This document shows positions 29,601 through 38,696 of a stretch of DNA of 64,000 bases, in pieces. The notes beneath the pieces were generated by a model. It ran no database searches. It was not told where the DNA came from and saw nothing but the letters and a program-made list of their open reading frames with translations. The stretch's first letter is position 1. Every line of letters starts with the position of its first letter. A program made the translations under genes and the position numbers. The DNA comes from Symbiodinium natans (Eukaryota; Sar; Dinophyceae; Suessiales; Symbiodiniaceae), in NCBI GenBank assembly GCA_905221605.1, contig CAJNDS010001813.1, positions 253,434 through 317,433 on the forward strand, in the 5' to 3' direction.

Positions 29601-32600
29601 TCGTCGGTACGGTGAAGGTTGGCCAGAAGGGGGGTCAACTGATCCAAAGAATAGCCAAGAAGCTGATGATGAGGACGGGAACATCGGTGACCCTCCCACA
29701 GAGGAAGGTACAGTGGATGAGGCACAGCAGGAGCGGGAGGATTTAGCCTTCCGGGCCAAGTACAATTTTGGCAAAGGTGCATCAAAGGGTGAGCCTACGT
29801 CAGGTGAGCCAAAAGGTCGGCTGTGCTTGTATTACAATCAAGGTGCTTGTAAATATGGGACTGCATGCAGGTACCTTCACAACGATGATGTAGCATTGGA
29901 AGGGACTTGGGAGCCCGGCAAATCTTGGGACAATGCTTCCAGGAAGGCGCTATGGGACGCAGGGTTCCACAATTGCTGTTTCGATTATTACCTCCGAGGA
30001 CGTTGCCGGAAAGGGTTAAATTTCTGCAAGTACTCACACGACGAGATGTCCGAGGAGCGGTCAACACTCCTGAAACACCTGGTACACGTGGCCAATCAGG
30101 TCCGGTTTGAAAAGGAGAGAGGATGGGAGATCTCGGACAGAAGCACTTTTCAGCCACCTGCAAGTGGGGGAGCTGAATCTTCCTCATCCTCGGCACCAAA
30201 AGCACTGCAAATGACCAATGTGTCACAAAAAGATGGTGAAAAAGGTATTCTGGATGAAGTAGAAGCTGATGAGCAAAAGAATTCGGTGGCTGCATCCACT
30301 AGTACTCAGCTTCACAATCCGGAGGAGCCGATTGAAAATTGGATGGCTCGCAACGCACACCTGTGGGTGTATACCCCTCATGTAAGTGAGGTGATGATTA
30401 CGCTTGGTGTGACCAATGTGTCGGACTTGCAAGAGTTCATCTTTGTGGAAGATTTGGTTGACAAAGGGATCAACAAAGTGACCGCATGCAAAATTCTGCA
30501 ATTGGTGGGTGAGGTCCGATATCGACCGGGAGGACCGGAAAAGGCAGTTCCTTCTGATGCATCTGTACGGGTACAACAATCTTCTGGGAACAAAGGGACT
30601 GGAAGAGCGGCGGTGCGAACCCTCACTCAGGTGCGTGAAGCTGAAGACTCCGGTGCAAAAACTATGCCGAGAGGTTCCTATCGGGAGCTTTTTGATAAGG
30701 TCAGGTACCGTGATGGTTGGACGCTTGCGCAGAGGTCTCCGTTGTGCGTACAGAAGCTGCGGTTGGTGGGAGTTGGAATGCCGCCGGTGAATCCACCAAC
30801 GAAAAAGTATCGGTCAAGATCAAACCCTGTAAGAAGGGGAAGGCCCTTGCTGGACAAAAAACAGGTGCGACAGGTGCCACGATCTCGGTCACAACGACGA
30901 GTGCAACTGGCGGAAGTGGTGGAAAAACCGAAGCCACTGGAGCCGGTGAAACCTCGTGGTGGTTTGTCGTATCCATTCAGCAGAGCGTGGGCAGATGTGG
31001 TGGATGATGATGACCAGGCGGAGGCTTTGGTCTCGTATGCCGCTTCCTCAAGCGATTCAAGCGAGGAGGAGACCAATGCGGTACAACGCCTGAAGGAACT
31101 CTTTTTGCAAGAAAGGGATTCGTGGAGAACTGCGAGTCGTGGCAATGTTCCACAAAGTGGTTCTTCAGGCTCCAATGATGGGCCGAAAAAATCGGTTCAC
31201 CTTGGCGAAGGGCGCGACAAAGCGTCGCGGGGGGAGACCCGCCAAGAAGTGACTTCACAAGTTTTTTCGCTACCACAACCTTCTCGTCGAGCTGAACGGT
31301 CTCAAAAAAGAACAAGGGATGGTTCAGTTATGGTTGGTTCGCTGGCGGTGGGCTCCACGGATGAGGTTTTACCTGGGCAAGGTGCTGCTGGACAGGTGAA
31401 TGTCTCTGAAAGCGCTCAAGTTCTTCCTGGGCATGAAGTGGCTGGACAGGAGACGGCGCCGGAAGGAGCAGTACAGATTTCTGGCGAGGAGACCGACCAA
31501 AAAGAAGGAGAAGGCGGGAGCAATGATCTCCGTGGTAATGATGCGAAGATGTTGGATGGTGGTCCGGTGAGGAGTGACCTTCAGCAATTGCTGGTGAAAG
31601 GCCTTCTGACTCGAATTTATTGGAAGGTTGCAGTTGGCAAGTTGCCAATGGGGCAAAGAGATTGCCAAAAAGGGTCCAATAAGATGGATCGAAATTTGGT
31701 TATTAGCATGTCATCCGAGGGTGCAAGCGAACAGGATGAGAACCTGGCACTGGAGGACGATGCTGATCAGTCAATGGGAGACGGTGCAATGGTTATGGTG
31801 TATGATCCAGGAACGCTGATCCAGTCGCCAACAACTGATTGGGTTATGCGTCGCGGTCTGACCGATCGTACCGTCTGGCCAGCAATGGCGCACCTGGCAC
31901 AGAGGATATGTGCTGAAATGGTTCAAGTGGATGAAATGAATGCCCAGCTAGGGACTGGAACACTCCTTTTTCAAAGGAGAGATCAAGGATATTATACTGA
32001 CCTGCATCATTCGTTCCATGACAACCCGTGCTTGCCGGCGGTGGGGAATTACCCTCTTTCGGTGATGGGTGCCTTGTTGTCTCCTGGTCTGGAAGGGGAA
32101 TTCAAGAATACGGACAAGTTTGGTACTGCTATGGAGGCAATTGCCTATGATTGGAGCCGCAGTCCAGGCATGGAAGTTCATATTGAACTTATGGCGAGGG
32201 TAGCCAAAATGGTTCACCCATTCCTGAATCTGGGAGCACAAGGGTCGGTGATGGTTTCAGAATTTCTCTGGCAGCGCGGGAGGGCTCGGTTGATGGAGTT
32301 TCTTCAAGCGGCGACTTGTGCGGACCAATTGGAGGCTCTCTGGAGAAGGATGGACGACGATGCGGATGAGGAGGTGGATCCTTCGACAGCGATGCTGGAA
32401 GTTCTTGGACTAGAGGATGCGGTGCTTGATCAAGGGAACAATGAATCCCTTATTCCCATTGAAGATGCTGGAGGTGAGACAAGCGGTGACACTGGAGGGA
32501 AGGGCAAAGCGCCAGAAGTTTCTCCGGAAGAGGAGAAATCCAGTGGGTCATCCAGACTGGCGGACACAAGGATTTTCTTGTGGTCAGTGTACTCCCGCGT

Positions 32601-34464
32601 GGCTTCGAATTTCTCTATGCAGGACCGCACTACTGGTAAGATCTTTGACAGCACCAAAGGATATCCTGGTGAAGGACCAAACAATGATGACAATCCTTCC
32701 TCTAAGGGGAACTTTCCCTGGATTTCAGAAGACTACCTCGACGAAGTGGTGTCAAAAAAGATGGAAAGGTCTTCAGATATGGATGGGTTTGTTCCGGGAA
32801 GTGAGGGATCATTGGAAAAGGTAGAGGTGGAGAATGTTACTGCCTCTAAAATTCTTATGGCTCTTTGGAAGAAGGGACATAGAGTTGGGTTTAGAAGGTT
32901 GCGTCGTTTGAATGCATCTGGATGCAAGGTTGGAGCAATGAAACGTCCAATCAAAAGGGTGCAGAAGATTGGCGCTAGGAAGGCCTTCATGAAGATGTTC
33001 AATGTTTTTGGATCGTCTCAGCATGGCTCAGGAGTTGGCGGAAAACCGATCATGAAGGTGGTAGGACCAAGGCCAGGTTTTCCAGCTGTACTCCAAGCAC
33101 CAAATACTGATAGCACGTCGGGTGAAGGGAGCAGTCCCCAGGTACATGGCAATGTTCATGTAGAGCACAGTCGCCCTATGGACCGGTATGAGGCAGAGCG
33201 CTTGGAGAAGAGGAAGAAGGGTTTCTGCTATTGGTTTGGCAAAGGGAAAGATCGCTGCAAATTTGGTGACGACTGCAAATTCATCCATTCCGAAGATGAT
33301 GTGGTGCTACATTCATATTGGTGCAAGTACTATGTGGCAGGGAGAGAATGTTTCGCTGGAAAGGATTGTGAGTTCTCGCATGATGCAACTGGTGTGAGGT
33401 GCGTCCAGTTTGCTCGGTCTGGGAAGTGTCGGTTTGGTGACAGGTGTGTCTTTGGACATGAGGTTCCGTTGGAAAAACAGAGGCCAAGGTCTCCAAGGAC
33501 GCCCCCAAGGGATGGTCCAAGGAGAAAGTCTGGTGCAAATGGTGGAAAAAAGGAGATCTCTCCTGAACAGTTCGGTGATGATGAGGAGGATTTTATGGTT
33601 TATGACGAAGAGACCAAGATGACGGAACTGTTGATGGAGGCGATTTCATTTCTGTCCAATGGCAAGTCAGATTTGGCTCGAGCAGAGGCGGACCCATTGT
33701 TCAAACTCCTGAAGATCACTGGAGATGCTGACTACATGGATCAAGTATGGGTTTCGTGGACCACTGAAATGTTGTCAGTGCTGGAACTTCTCGAAGTAGT
33801 GAAGTCGTACGATGTTTCGCTCGCGGAGGTGGAAGAATGGGTCAATGACCTGAGGATATGGTATGAGCGAGCCAATTTGGGAGAAGAAAAGGATCCCAAA
33901 AAAGGGAAAAAGAGGTCCCTAGAAGGGGAGTCCAGCAAAGATATTCCTGCCGAAAAAGAAGTGGTTGAGACTTCGGAGACGGAGGTTGCCGTTGAGGAGG
34001 AGAAGAAAAAGGTAAAAAAGAAGAGGAAAGCTGCAGCTATCGAAGATCCTTATACCCTCATGGTTCCAAAGCCGAAGAAGATGCCGGCGGTCATTGAGAA
34101 GGGTGGATCATCATCCAATGTGGTGGTTTCTGCAGTGGAAAAAGCCTCAAAAGCGCGCACAAAGTCAAATGTCGGTGGAAAGACAAAGAAGAAGGAGAAA
34201 AGTCAGAGTCCCAAAAAAGAAGAGGTGGTAATGGTGCAAGATCCTGAGGAAAAGGATCGTCCATCCGATGCGGAGGCACCAGGGTCTGCCAATGCGAATG
34301 AAGAGCTGGATCAATCTTGCCAGGCGATTGAGGATGCGAAGAGAGAAGGATTGGTATCCTCAATTCAAAGGGGCATACAGGATCCTATTCTTACGATTTC
34401 GGACCTGGAGTATATTCTGCTGCAACTTCACCTCAAGATTGCCAACAATCGGAAAAAGAAGTGA
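26629..34464 (+). CDS. Giant multi-domain RNA-binding protein of the LTR element
   Basis: 2611 residues from the first ATG downstream of the LTR; the frame itself is open from 26275. Visible parts, numbered from this ATG, are as follows. A WW-like motif lies at about 222-250 (Trp224, YYY, Trp246, Pro249). A long acidic low-complexity stretch follows. An S1-like fold lies at about 666-728 (GDEIMGLVRCINGYGAFLDH). Three CCCH fingers begin at Cys973, Cys1066 and Cys1117, the first two spaced C-x7-C-x5-C-x3-H. A SAM-like helical segment lies at about 1235-1294. Three more CCCH fingers begin at Cys2200, Cys2232 and Cys2258. The C-terminus is Lys-rich. CCCH, S1 and WW domains are typical of RNA binding and mRNA processing, so a Gag-like role in packaging element RNA is plausible. 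That is inference. No catalytic domain is seen. The frame is intact over 7.8 kb, which argues for recent selection. Confidence 0.78.
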   Translation: MPSPKRWLQLASDGGQDGGAGNGAAESLGERSVLEEVIPDAEVHLEEALVAESPNAGMNPNRDMVSNAEAEGRAVSVPPKPGEKRNWDATGGIDREMEVTVLRVLHKHGYQPSSSTSGRMVDQESQTDLIGEVLQATRRPLNKIKKGPSSSSQGGGSGHKQKGADGFEAAPAAEYAMGEEEILQMEAERLRQLSEEEDEMRQVSERDGFRKDEHLIQACDGTMWELHLHEDGRQYYYCLDTHETKWTLPVVGEKVKSDEVVGSPLGNELEMEAALDSSSSTPKTESTRAFQGSVNSLGEKDFSSTIRDSGPRADGDAPTSGSPDEEGIPGNQANIAGAQHLDREETEALSEGGAAMELVDPEEKMPNEVIGTVSAAEERVVDVVPVVQEGGPGDSEDGEKKLCVTTEEVSSFGAKNSAIQGEKEASGIAGDTDDLKNEAWSANDARVDAPDITWSAKEARVEVHVVVRSTGDCNNGAQVSAAADDGGSQVDALVQPEVSSEERNDKGYTGANEAAVVNDGGNSPLEAMEPKEPAVEESVPAVDDRLNCPAVEEDLPAAEGETKDSNDGSTPMKGEALPSGSSPEVDTERTTADEAKPLAEKKGGPEIQEHKKDELVGLVEQDEQCDPKVKTKDAPGADDTEMVSEERVKKVPRAGALESPGPHCYQEGDEIMGLVRCINGYGAFLDHGDMNVLIPAEGNNAYQFKFGDTVNGTVKRVEDDGTIILDTFLVLEEDVEDSSSTLRKWKPSGWSTWWTDSWYAGQWYQDSNGQWDWKQEEEQSDEELVVQELSSEERKERQLYGEKIYKALLENGNEEEAYVGKITGMLLGRPMEDLQECVADQAFLNAEARRAYGILQDDGWEPDGTENTGLGELTTFSRTQYHNALFELARRKRRFSRPVVGDAVAVVLDQGEEEFWNALWLDTKLFLQELDGAVQSMSKRENKPMEAYMDPDQYKKAYMTPKTVLSPGYSKLCRFFNKGRCRNGDGCPYEHRRYGEGWPEGGSTDPKNSQEADDEDGNIGDPPTEEGTVDEAQQEREDLAFRAKYNFGKGASKGEPTSGEPKGRLCLYYNQGACKYGTACRYLHNDDVALEGTWEPGKSWDNASRKALWDAGFHNCCFDYYLRGRCRKGLNFCKYSHDEMSEERSTLLKHLVHVANQVRFEKERGWEISDRSTFQPPASGGAESSSSSAPKALQMTNVSQKDGEKGILDEVEADEQKNSVAASTSTQLHNPEEPIENWMARNAHLWVYTPHVSEVMITLGVTNVSDLQEFIFVEDLVDKGINKVTACKILQLVGEVRYRPGGPEKAVPSDASVRVQQSSGNKGTGRAAVRTLTQVREAEDSGAKTMPRGSYRELFDKVRYRDGWTLAQRSPLCVQKLRLVGVGMPPVNPPTKKYRSRSNPVRRGRPLLDKKQVRQVPRSRSQRRVQLAEVVEKPKPLEPVKPRGGLSYPFSRAWADVVDDDDQAEALVSYAASSSDSSEEETNAVQRLKELFLQERDSWRTASRGNVPQSGSSGSNDGPKKSVHLGEGRDKASRGETRQEVTSQVFSLPQPSRRAERSQKRTRDGSVMVGSLAVGSTDEVLPGQGAAGQVNVSESAQVLPGHEVAGQETAPEGAVQISGEETDQKEGEGGSNDLRGNDAKMLDGGPVRSDLQQLLVKGLLTRIYWKVAVGKLPMGQRDCQKGSNKMDRNLVISMSSEGASEQDENLALEDDADQSMGDGAMVMVYDPGTLIQSPTTDWVMRRGLTDRTVWPAMAHLAQRICAEMVQVDEMNAQLGTGTLLFQRRDQGYYTDLHHSFHDNPCLPAVGNYPLSVMGALLSPGLEGEFKNTDKFGTAMEAIAYDWSRSPGMEVHIELMARVAKMVHPFLNLGAQGSVMVSEFLWQRGRARLMEFLQAATCADQLEALWRRMDDDADEEVDPSTAMLEVLGLEDAVLDQGNNESLIPIEDAGGETSGDTGGKGKAPEVSPEEEKSSGSSRLADTRIFLWSVYSRVASNFSMQDRTTGKIFDSTKGYPGEGPNNDDNPSSKGNFPWISEDYLDEVVSKKMERSSDMDGFVPGSEGSLEKVEVENVTASKILMALWKKGHRVGFRRLRRLNASGCKVGAMKRPIKRVQKIGARKAFMKMFNVFGSSQHGSGVGGKPIMKVVGPRPGFPAVLQAPNTDSTSGEGSSPQVHGNVHVEHSRPMDRYEAERLEKRKKGFCYWFGKGKDRCKFGDDCKFIHSEDDVVLHSYWCKYYVAGRECFAGKDCEFSHDATGVRCVQFARSGKCRFGDRCVFGHEVPLEKQRPRSPRTPPRDGPRRKSGANGGKKEISPEQFGDDEEDFMVYDEETKMTELLMEAISFLSNGKSDLARAEADPLFKLLKITGDADYMDQVWVSWTTEMLSVLELLEVVKSYDVSLAEVEEWVNDLRIWYERANLGEEKDPKKGKKRSLEGESSKDIPAEKEVVETSETEVAVEEEKKKVKKKRKAAAIEDPYTLMVPKPKKMPAVIEKGGSSSNVVVSAVEKASKARTKSNVGGKTKKKEKSQSPKKEEVVMVQDPEEKDRPSDAEAPGSANANEELDQSCQAIEDAKREGLVSSIQRGIQDPILTISDLEYILLQLHLKIANNRKKK

Positions 34465-34835
34465 TTGGATGGTATGGATGAAGGGATGGTTTTTCTCTTT
34501 CTGGAGACCGGTGCGCTGGAACAGCCAATGTGCTGACAAAGGTGGTGGTTACTATTAAGGGTATGGAAATCCCTGATAGTAGGAGTCAGTAGCTTTTCGC
34601 GTAGCGAAGACCACGGTTTGTGGTGAAGAAGGCCAAGGAGTCTTCAGTGATGAGAGGATCAAGGTGAAAAAAGATTCTCTATGGGTAGTAGGTTAGCCAA
34701 TGTGCTATAATTCCGTCCTGGAAGACGTTAAACCACAATTTGCATTTCAAGCAGCTGGCTGCTGCCGTAATGGCAGTTTTTGGCCAAAAGATCTGCATCT
34801 CCAATGTGTCCTAGGAAATCCTAGGACAGGGGGAG
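34465..34835 (+). other. 3' untranslated part of the LTR element with polypurine tract
   Basis: 371 bases between the stop codon and the 3' LTR, without a significant ORF. The last eight bases, AGGGGGAG (34828-34835), touch the LTR and are the likely polypurine tract priming plus-strand DNA synthesis. Confidence 0.75.
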
Positions 34836-35122
34836 TGCGGAGCTGCAATTGGTATTGTAGAAAGGAGTTAGTGTTGGAAGTTGGAAGGGTTAATGAACCC
34901 GGTAATCGTATTTGGCTCAAGATGGGCTTGAACAGAAAGCCACAAGTTCAAAAAGAAGTGCCTGGGTTCTTAGGGTTTGGTAAGGGTGTGGATTCCTTCC
35001 CCCTTTCCTTCCCCCCTGGGTTGCTCTTATCCGTGTTCTTGTTTGTTTCTTGGTTCGATCTGGGAAATATAAGTTCAGGGCGATTAGGGGAGTTGATTTC
35101 CTTCCTTGGTTGTCCCCCCGTA
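34836..35122 (+). repeat. 3' LTR
   Basis: 287 bp, identical to the 5' LTR except T for G at 35042. The 141-codon frame reading into it from 34700 is only the LTR's open frame, not a gene. Confidence 0.92.
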
Positions 35123-35241
35123 TAGGGTTTAGGGTTTAGGGTTTAGGGTTTAGGGTTTAGGGTTTAGGGTTAGGGTTTAGGGTTTAGGGTTTAGGGTTTA
35201 GGGTTTAGGGATTAGGGTTTAGGGTTTAGGGTTTAGGGTTG
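35123..35241 (+). repeat. Right target-site duplication and TTTAGGG array
   Basis: Begins with TAGGG (35123-35127, the right target duplication) and continues as about sixteen units with one TTAGGG hexamer and one ATTAGGG. Confidence 0.95.
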
Positions 35242-35615
35242 TAAGTTGTGAGGGTTGAGGGGTGTTCTTGTGGGGAACATGTGCCCGTACACGCTTGAGG
35301 GCGCTGCTGCACTGTCGGGTCGACTTTCACTGCCCTACTCATGAGTGCTCCAGGATGTTCGTCTGTGCGCGGGGCTTGCTCCTTTGATAAGGACACCCCA
35401 GTATGTTGCAGAAGAATTCGTGGCGATGTACCTTGCGTCTTTCTGTCCAGTGGTTTAAGATTTGGCGTGGCACCAGTGGCTTTGTGTGGGACTCTCTCTC
35501 ACCGAAAACCTCAATCCTGAACCCTAAACCCTCAACCCCAAGCCATATAAACCCGTGTAAACCCCCGTAAACCCCTGTATACCCCCATAAACCCCGTATA
35601 AACCGCAGAAACCCC

Positions 35616-35692
35616 AGGCTCCCTAAGCTTCCCTAAGGTTCCCTAGGTACCTACCCCCCTACCCCCTCCCTTAAGAATCCTAGAAAGTTATG
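35616..35692. repeat. 'aagcttccctaaggttccct' dispersed repeat
   Basis: The same order of blocks as 14126-14210: 'aagcttccct', 'aggtaccta', 'ctcccttaagaatcct'. Confidence 0.55.
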
Positions 35693-36006
35693 GGCCCTGC
35701 TGTGACTCCGCGGCAGGCCTAGATTTTTGGGCCCAAGGTGCGAATTCTGGCATGTAACTTCACGAGGTTTAGGGTTTGAGGTTCGGAAGACTCAAACCCT
35801 GAACTCCACCCTGAACTGCTAAGCTGCCTAAACACTAAACCCTAAACCCTAAAAACCCTGAACCCTGAGCCCCCTTATCTCCCGAAAGCCCCCCAAACCC
35901 TAAGTCCTAAATGCCCAACATCCTACAACTCAGGGCGAGCGGCACCATCTCCATCTCTCTACCATTGTAGTGGCCTGGCTCAGGCATACAAGACTCTCAG
36001 AACATG

Positions 36007-36095
36007 CCCTACACCCTAAACCCTAAACCCTACACCCTAAACCCTACACCCTAAACCCCAAACCCTAAACCCCAAACCCTAAACCCTAAACCCCC
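36007..36095 (-). repeat. CCCTAAA / CCCTACA / CCCCAAA array
   Basis: About twelve units with mixed variants. A TTTAGGG-strand run begins right after it. Confidence 0.9.
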
Positions 36096-36633
36096 GGTTT
36101 AGGGTGTAGCGCTTAAAGCGTAGGGTCTAGGGATGTAGGGGATTTAGGGTTAAGGGTCTAGGGTCCAAAAAACTCAAGGGCAAGTAGGGGACTCAGGAGA
36201 TTTGGGGTTTGGGGTTTAGGGTTTAGGGTTTGGGAGTTTAGGCTTTAGGGTTTAGGGCTTAGGGTGGAAACTGCGCGTATTCGGAGGCGGGCCGAGCTGG
36301 GGTTCAAGGGTTCAGGAGTGCAGAGGGATTTTGCTGTCTAGGAGCTCAGGGGGTTAGGAGTTTAGGGGCTTTGGGATGTAGGGGTGTTAGGGGTCTCGGG
36401 TCTAGGGAGTCTAGGGGTTAGGGGATTTAGGGGTTTAGGGCGTTTAGGGTATCAGGTTTAGGAGTTTAGAGGTCTTGGGAGTTAAGGTTTTAGGTGTTAG
36501 GGCTTAAGGTTTACCGGTTAACCCTAAATCCGGGCATCGGCGCTCTCGAATGCATTCTTCTCTGCGTGGGGATATGGGTGGGCCCTAATTAAGACTGGGC
36601 TGCGGCGCCGGCGTGAGGAGGATGGACTGGGTT

Positions 36634-36775
36634 TTGGGTTTTGGGTTTTGGGTTTTGGGTTTTGGGTTTTGGGTTTTGGGTTTTGGGTTTTGGGTTTTGG
36701 GTTTTGGGTTTTGGGTTTAGGGTTTAGGGTTTAGGGTTTAGGGTTTAGGGTTTAGGGTTTAGGGTTAGGGTCTAG
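36634..36775 (+). repeat. TTTTGGG array followed by TTTAGGG
   Basis: Thirteen TTTTGGG-type units switch abruptly to about seven TTTAGGG units. Homogeneous within each block. Confidence 0.95.
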
Positions 36776-36857
36776 GGTCTAGGTCTCGGGTTTCGGGTTT
36801 CGGGCGCAAGCTTGCCTAAGCCTAAGCCATGTGTTGGGATGCAGACAGGTGGCGCAC

Positions 36858-36920
36858 TCTGTACACAAGGCCCTCTTCCCCGTAGTCGGGGCCCTTGTTG
36901 CCCAGATTGTTGTGGGCTAC
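36858..36920 (-). CDS. Exon-like island, VAHNNLGNKGPDYGEEGLVY
   Basis: Exactly 63 bases (21 codons, phase 0) on the minus strand, from 'ccctctcag' to GTGCGC. It reads VAHNNLGNKGPDYGEEGLVYR. The frame stays open past the donor (VRHLSAS). Its size, phase and Gly/Asp-rich style resemble 24834-24896, so it may belong to a related domain. Confidence 0.52.
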
Positions 36921-36937
36921 CTGAGAGGGAAAGAGAG

Positions 36938-36970
36938 AAAGAGTTAGAGAGAGACAGAGAGTGAGTGAGT

Positions 36971-37001
<31 letters not shown>

Positions 37002-37024
37002 CGAGAGAGAGAAAGAGAGAGAGA
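36938..37024. repeat. GA-rich microsatellite
   Basis: GAGA runs with AGAAA and GTGA interruptions, purine on the plus strand. Confidence 0.93.
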
Positions 37025-37267
37025 TGACAGAGCGAGCACTAAAGCTGAACCCAAAACCCTAAACTCTGAACCTTCTGCCCTAATCCCTGAACCCTAAACC
37101 CTCAACCCTAAGCCGCCTAAGCCCAAAACCCTAATCACCCTCCCAGAAGCCCTCAGCCGGCGATCACTGACCCCCCCCCCGCCGCCAAGCTCTAAGTTAC
37201 TAAGCCCCAGCTTCTCAAGTGGAAATTCGGTGTTTAGGCACCCGGCACATATGGCGTACTACAGATG

Positions 37268-37268
37268 T

Positions 37269-37305
<37 letters not shown>

Positions 37306-37325
37306 CATATATGTATGTATGTATA
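37268..37325. repeat. AC / AT / TG microsatellite
   Basis: Consecutive AC, TA and TATG runs. Short frames through it are not genes. Confidence 0.93.
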
Positions 37326-37450
37326 TTTCCATCGACATACTTGTAATTGCGAGTTCAGGGCTTCAGGGGGAAGTTGGGAATTGGGTTCCTTTCATAGTCC
37401 CTCAAGGGTTCGGGGGATACAAGGCACCTAATCCCAGAATTGCCTTGTAG

Positions 37451-37487
37451 GACGAAGCAAACCCCAGATGCCCAGCCGGCCCAATGG
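37451..37487 (+). CDS. Micro-exon-like island ending at GTTTAGGG
   Basis: Thirty-seven bases between 'ttgccttgtag' and a TTTAGGG array that starts GTTTAGGG. One frame reads DEANPRCPAGPM. Both splice sites are good, but it is too short to identify. Confidence 0.3.
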
Positions 37488-37556
37488 GTTTAGGGTTTAG
37501 GGTTTAGGGTTTAGGGTTTAGGGTTTAGGGTTTAGGGTTTAGGGTTTAGGGTTTCG
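37486..37556 (+). repeat. TTTAGGG array
   Basis: Ten units; the first supplies the GT of the adjacent donor. Confidence 0.95.
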
Positions 37557-38300
37557 GGCCGAACACCACCCCTGCGTCCCCAAGTAGCAAAGCCCCAAAC
37601 ACCTAGATACCATGAGCCCTGGAGCCCTTAGGGTTTAGGGTTTAGGGTTTAGGGTTTAGGGCTTTGCCAATTAGAGGTTTAGATCCCCCCCCCAATGTTG
37701 ACATGCAAACGTTTGAATTGGGATGGTCATAGTCGGAGGCCAACTTTAGATATTTACGAAGTCCTGCTGTTTAAACGGTCGGGAATGTTGACGGCCTCAC
37801 CCCGGGTTCAACATGCAAAACATCGGGTAATTCGAGGCACGCAGTACAGAGGCCAACCCCTACAGCCCTAAGCACCCCCCATATAAGCTAAGCCCGTTTG
37901 GCCCTGAGATCCCCTGGGCCCCAAGCCCACAAGAAGTCCAACTTCGGGAAATCTTCACCTCCGATGCAGCTTCGAATCTTTAAGGCTGGGAAGGGTATAG
38001 GTCTAGGATGTAAAGGCCCCTAAACCCTAAAACCTATACATTTTTTGGTCTTGGGTTCACAAAGGGCTTCTACAGCATTCAGGGCTTTCCTGCGGGCCTG
38101 TGGCACGTCTTTGACTCACCGAAAGTAGACGTGGGTTTAGGGTTTAGGGTTGAAGATTTAAGGTTTGGGGTTTAGGGTTTAGGGTGTCCTATCCCGAAGC
38201 ACGACGACCAATGTCAATAACCCAGGCACTACTCCCCAAATCCTGGACCCTGAAGCCCTAAACCCTAAACCCTAAATCCTAAACCCTAAACCCTACAAAC

Positions 38301-38357
38301 CCCCTAGACGCGAATGACGCCGAGAGGCATTTCGGCACCTCGTCCAGGACTATGAAC
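38301..38357 (-). CDS. Exon-like island, FIVLDEVPKCLSASFASRG
   Basis: Fifty-seven bases on the minus strand, from 'gcagcccccag' to a GTTTGT donor. It reads FIVLDEVPKCLSASFASR. Function unknown. Confidence 0.45.
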
Positions 38358-38469
38358 CTGGGGGCTGCAAGGCTTTCCTGACGTGTTTGTGCCTTTTGAG
38401 TTTCCTTATACTCTAGTTACCCTACACCCTAAACCCTCAGCCCTAAACCCTAAACTCTAAACCCTAAAC

Positions 38470-38644
38470 CCTGTGAAAGCAAGGGAAGATGCAGCAGTTG
38501 AGGCAAGACCATTCAAAATGAGAGCCCCTATCAGCACACCGGCAAGCCCCACACGGACCCGATAGGAAAGCCCCCAGAATAAGACGCTGGCGAGAACACG
38601 TTTCACCCTCCGAAGCCCGCAACCCGAAGAAACTCCCAAAGACC
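38470..38644 (-). CDS. Exon-like island with hydrophobic segment
   Basis: On the minus strand, after 'agggcaaag', it reads a basic start (CGLRRVKRVL) followed by a long hydrophobic stretch with VGLAGVLIGALILNGLAS. It ends TTCACAG then GGTTTAGGG. It could encode a membrane helix or a targeting segment. As at 25045, the array starts right after CAG. No ATG begins the frame. Confidence 0.37.
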
Positions 38645-38696
38645 CTTTGCCCTCACACCCTGCGCCTCTAGGGATTAGGGCTTAGGGCCTCGGGTT

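Larger units (their letters stand above)
26276..35122 (+). mobile_element. Complete LTR-type retroelement without recognisable pol
   Basis: It is 8847 bp with 287-bp direct terminal repeats (TG...TA ends), a purine-rich AGGGGGAG just before the 3' LTR, and a 5-bp target duplication. These are standard LTR-retrotransposon hallmarks. The interior is a single reading frame with RNA-binding domains. I see no aspartic protease, reverse transcriptase (no xxDD motif in context), RNase H or integrase. It therefore looks non-autonomous and must borrow enzymes from another element. One LTR mismatch in 287 means a young insertion. An LTR-flanked captured host gene is the alternative. Confidence 0.9.

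Noticed and set aside
26357-34363. Numerous 60-170 codon ORFs inside the LTR element on both strands
   Set aside because: They are shadows of the single long plus-strand frame, which alone carries recognisable domains.
34700-35125. 141-codon plus-strand ORF at the 3' LTR
   Set aside because: It is the LTR sequence read in the same open frame as at the 5' LTR. It is a repeat copy, not a separate gene.
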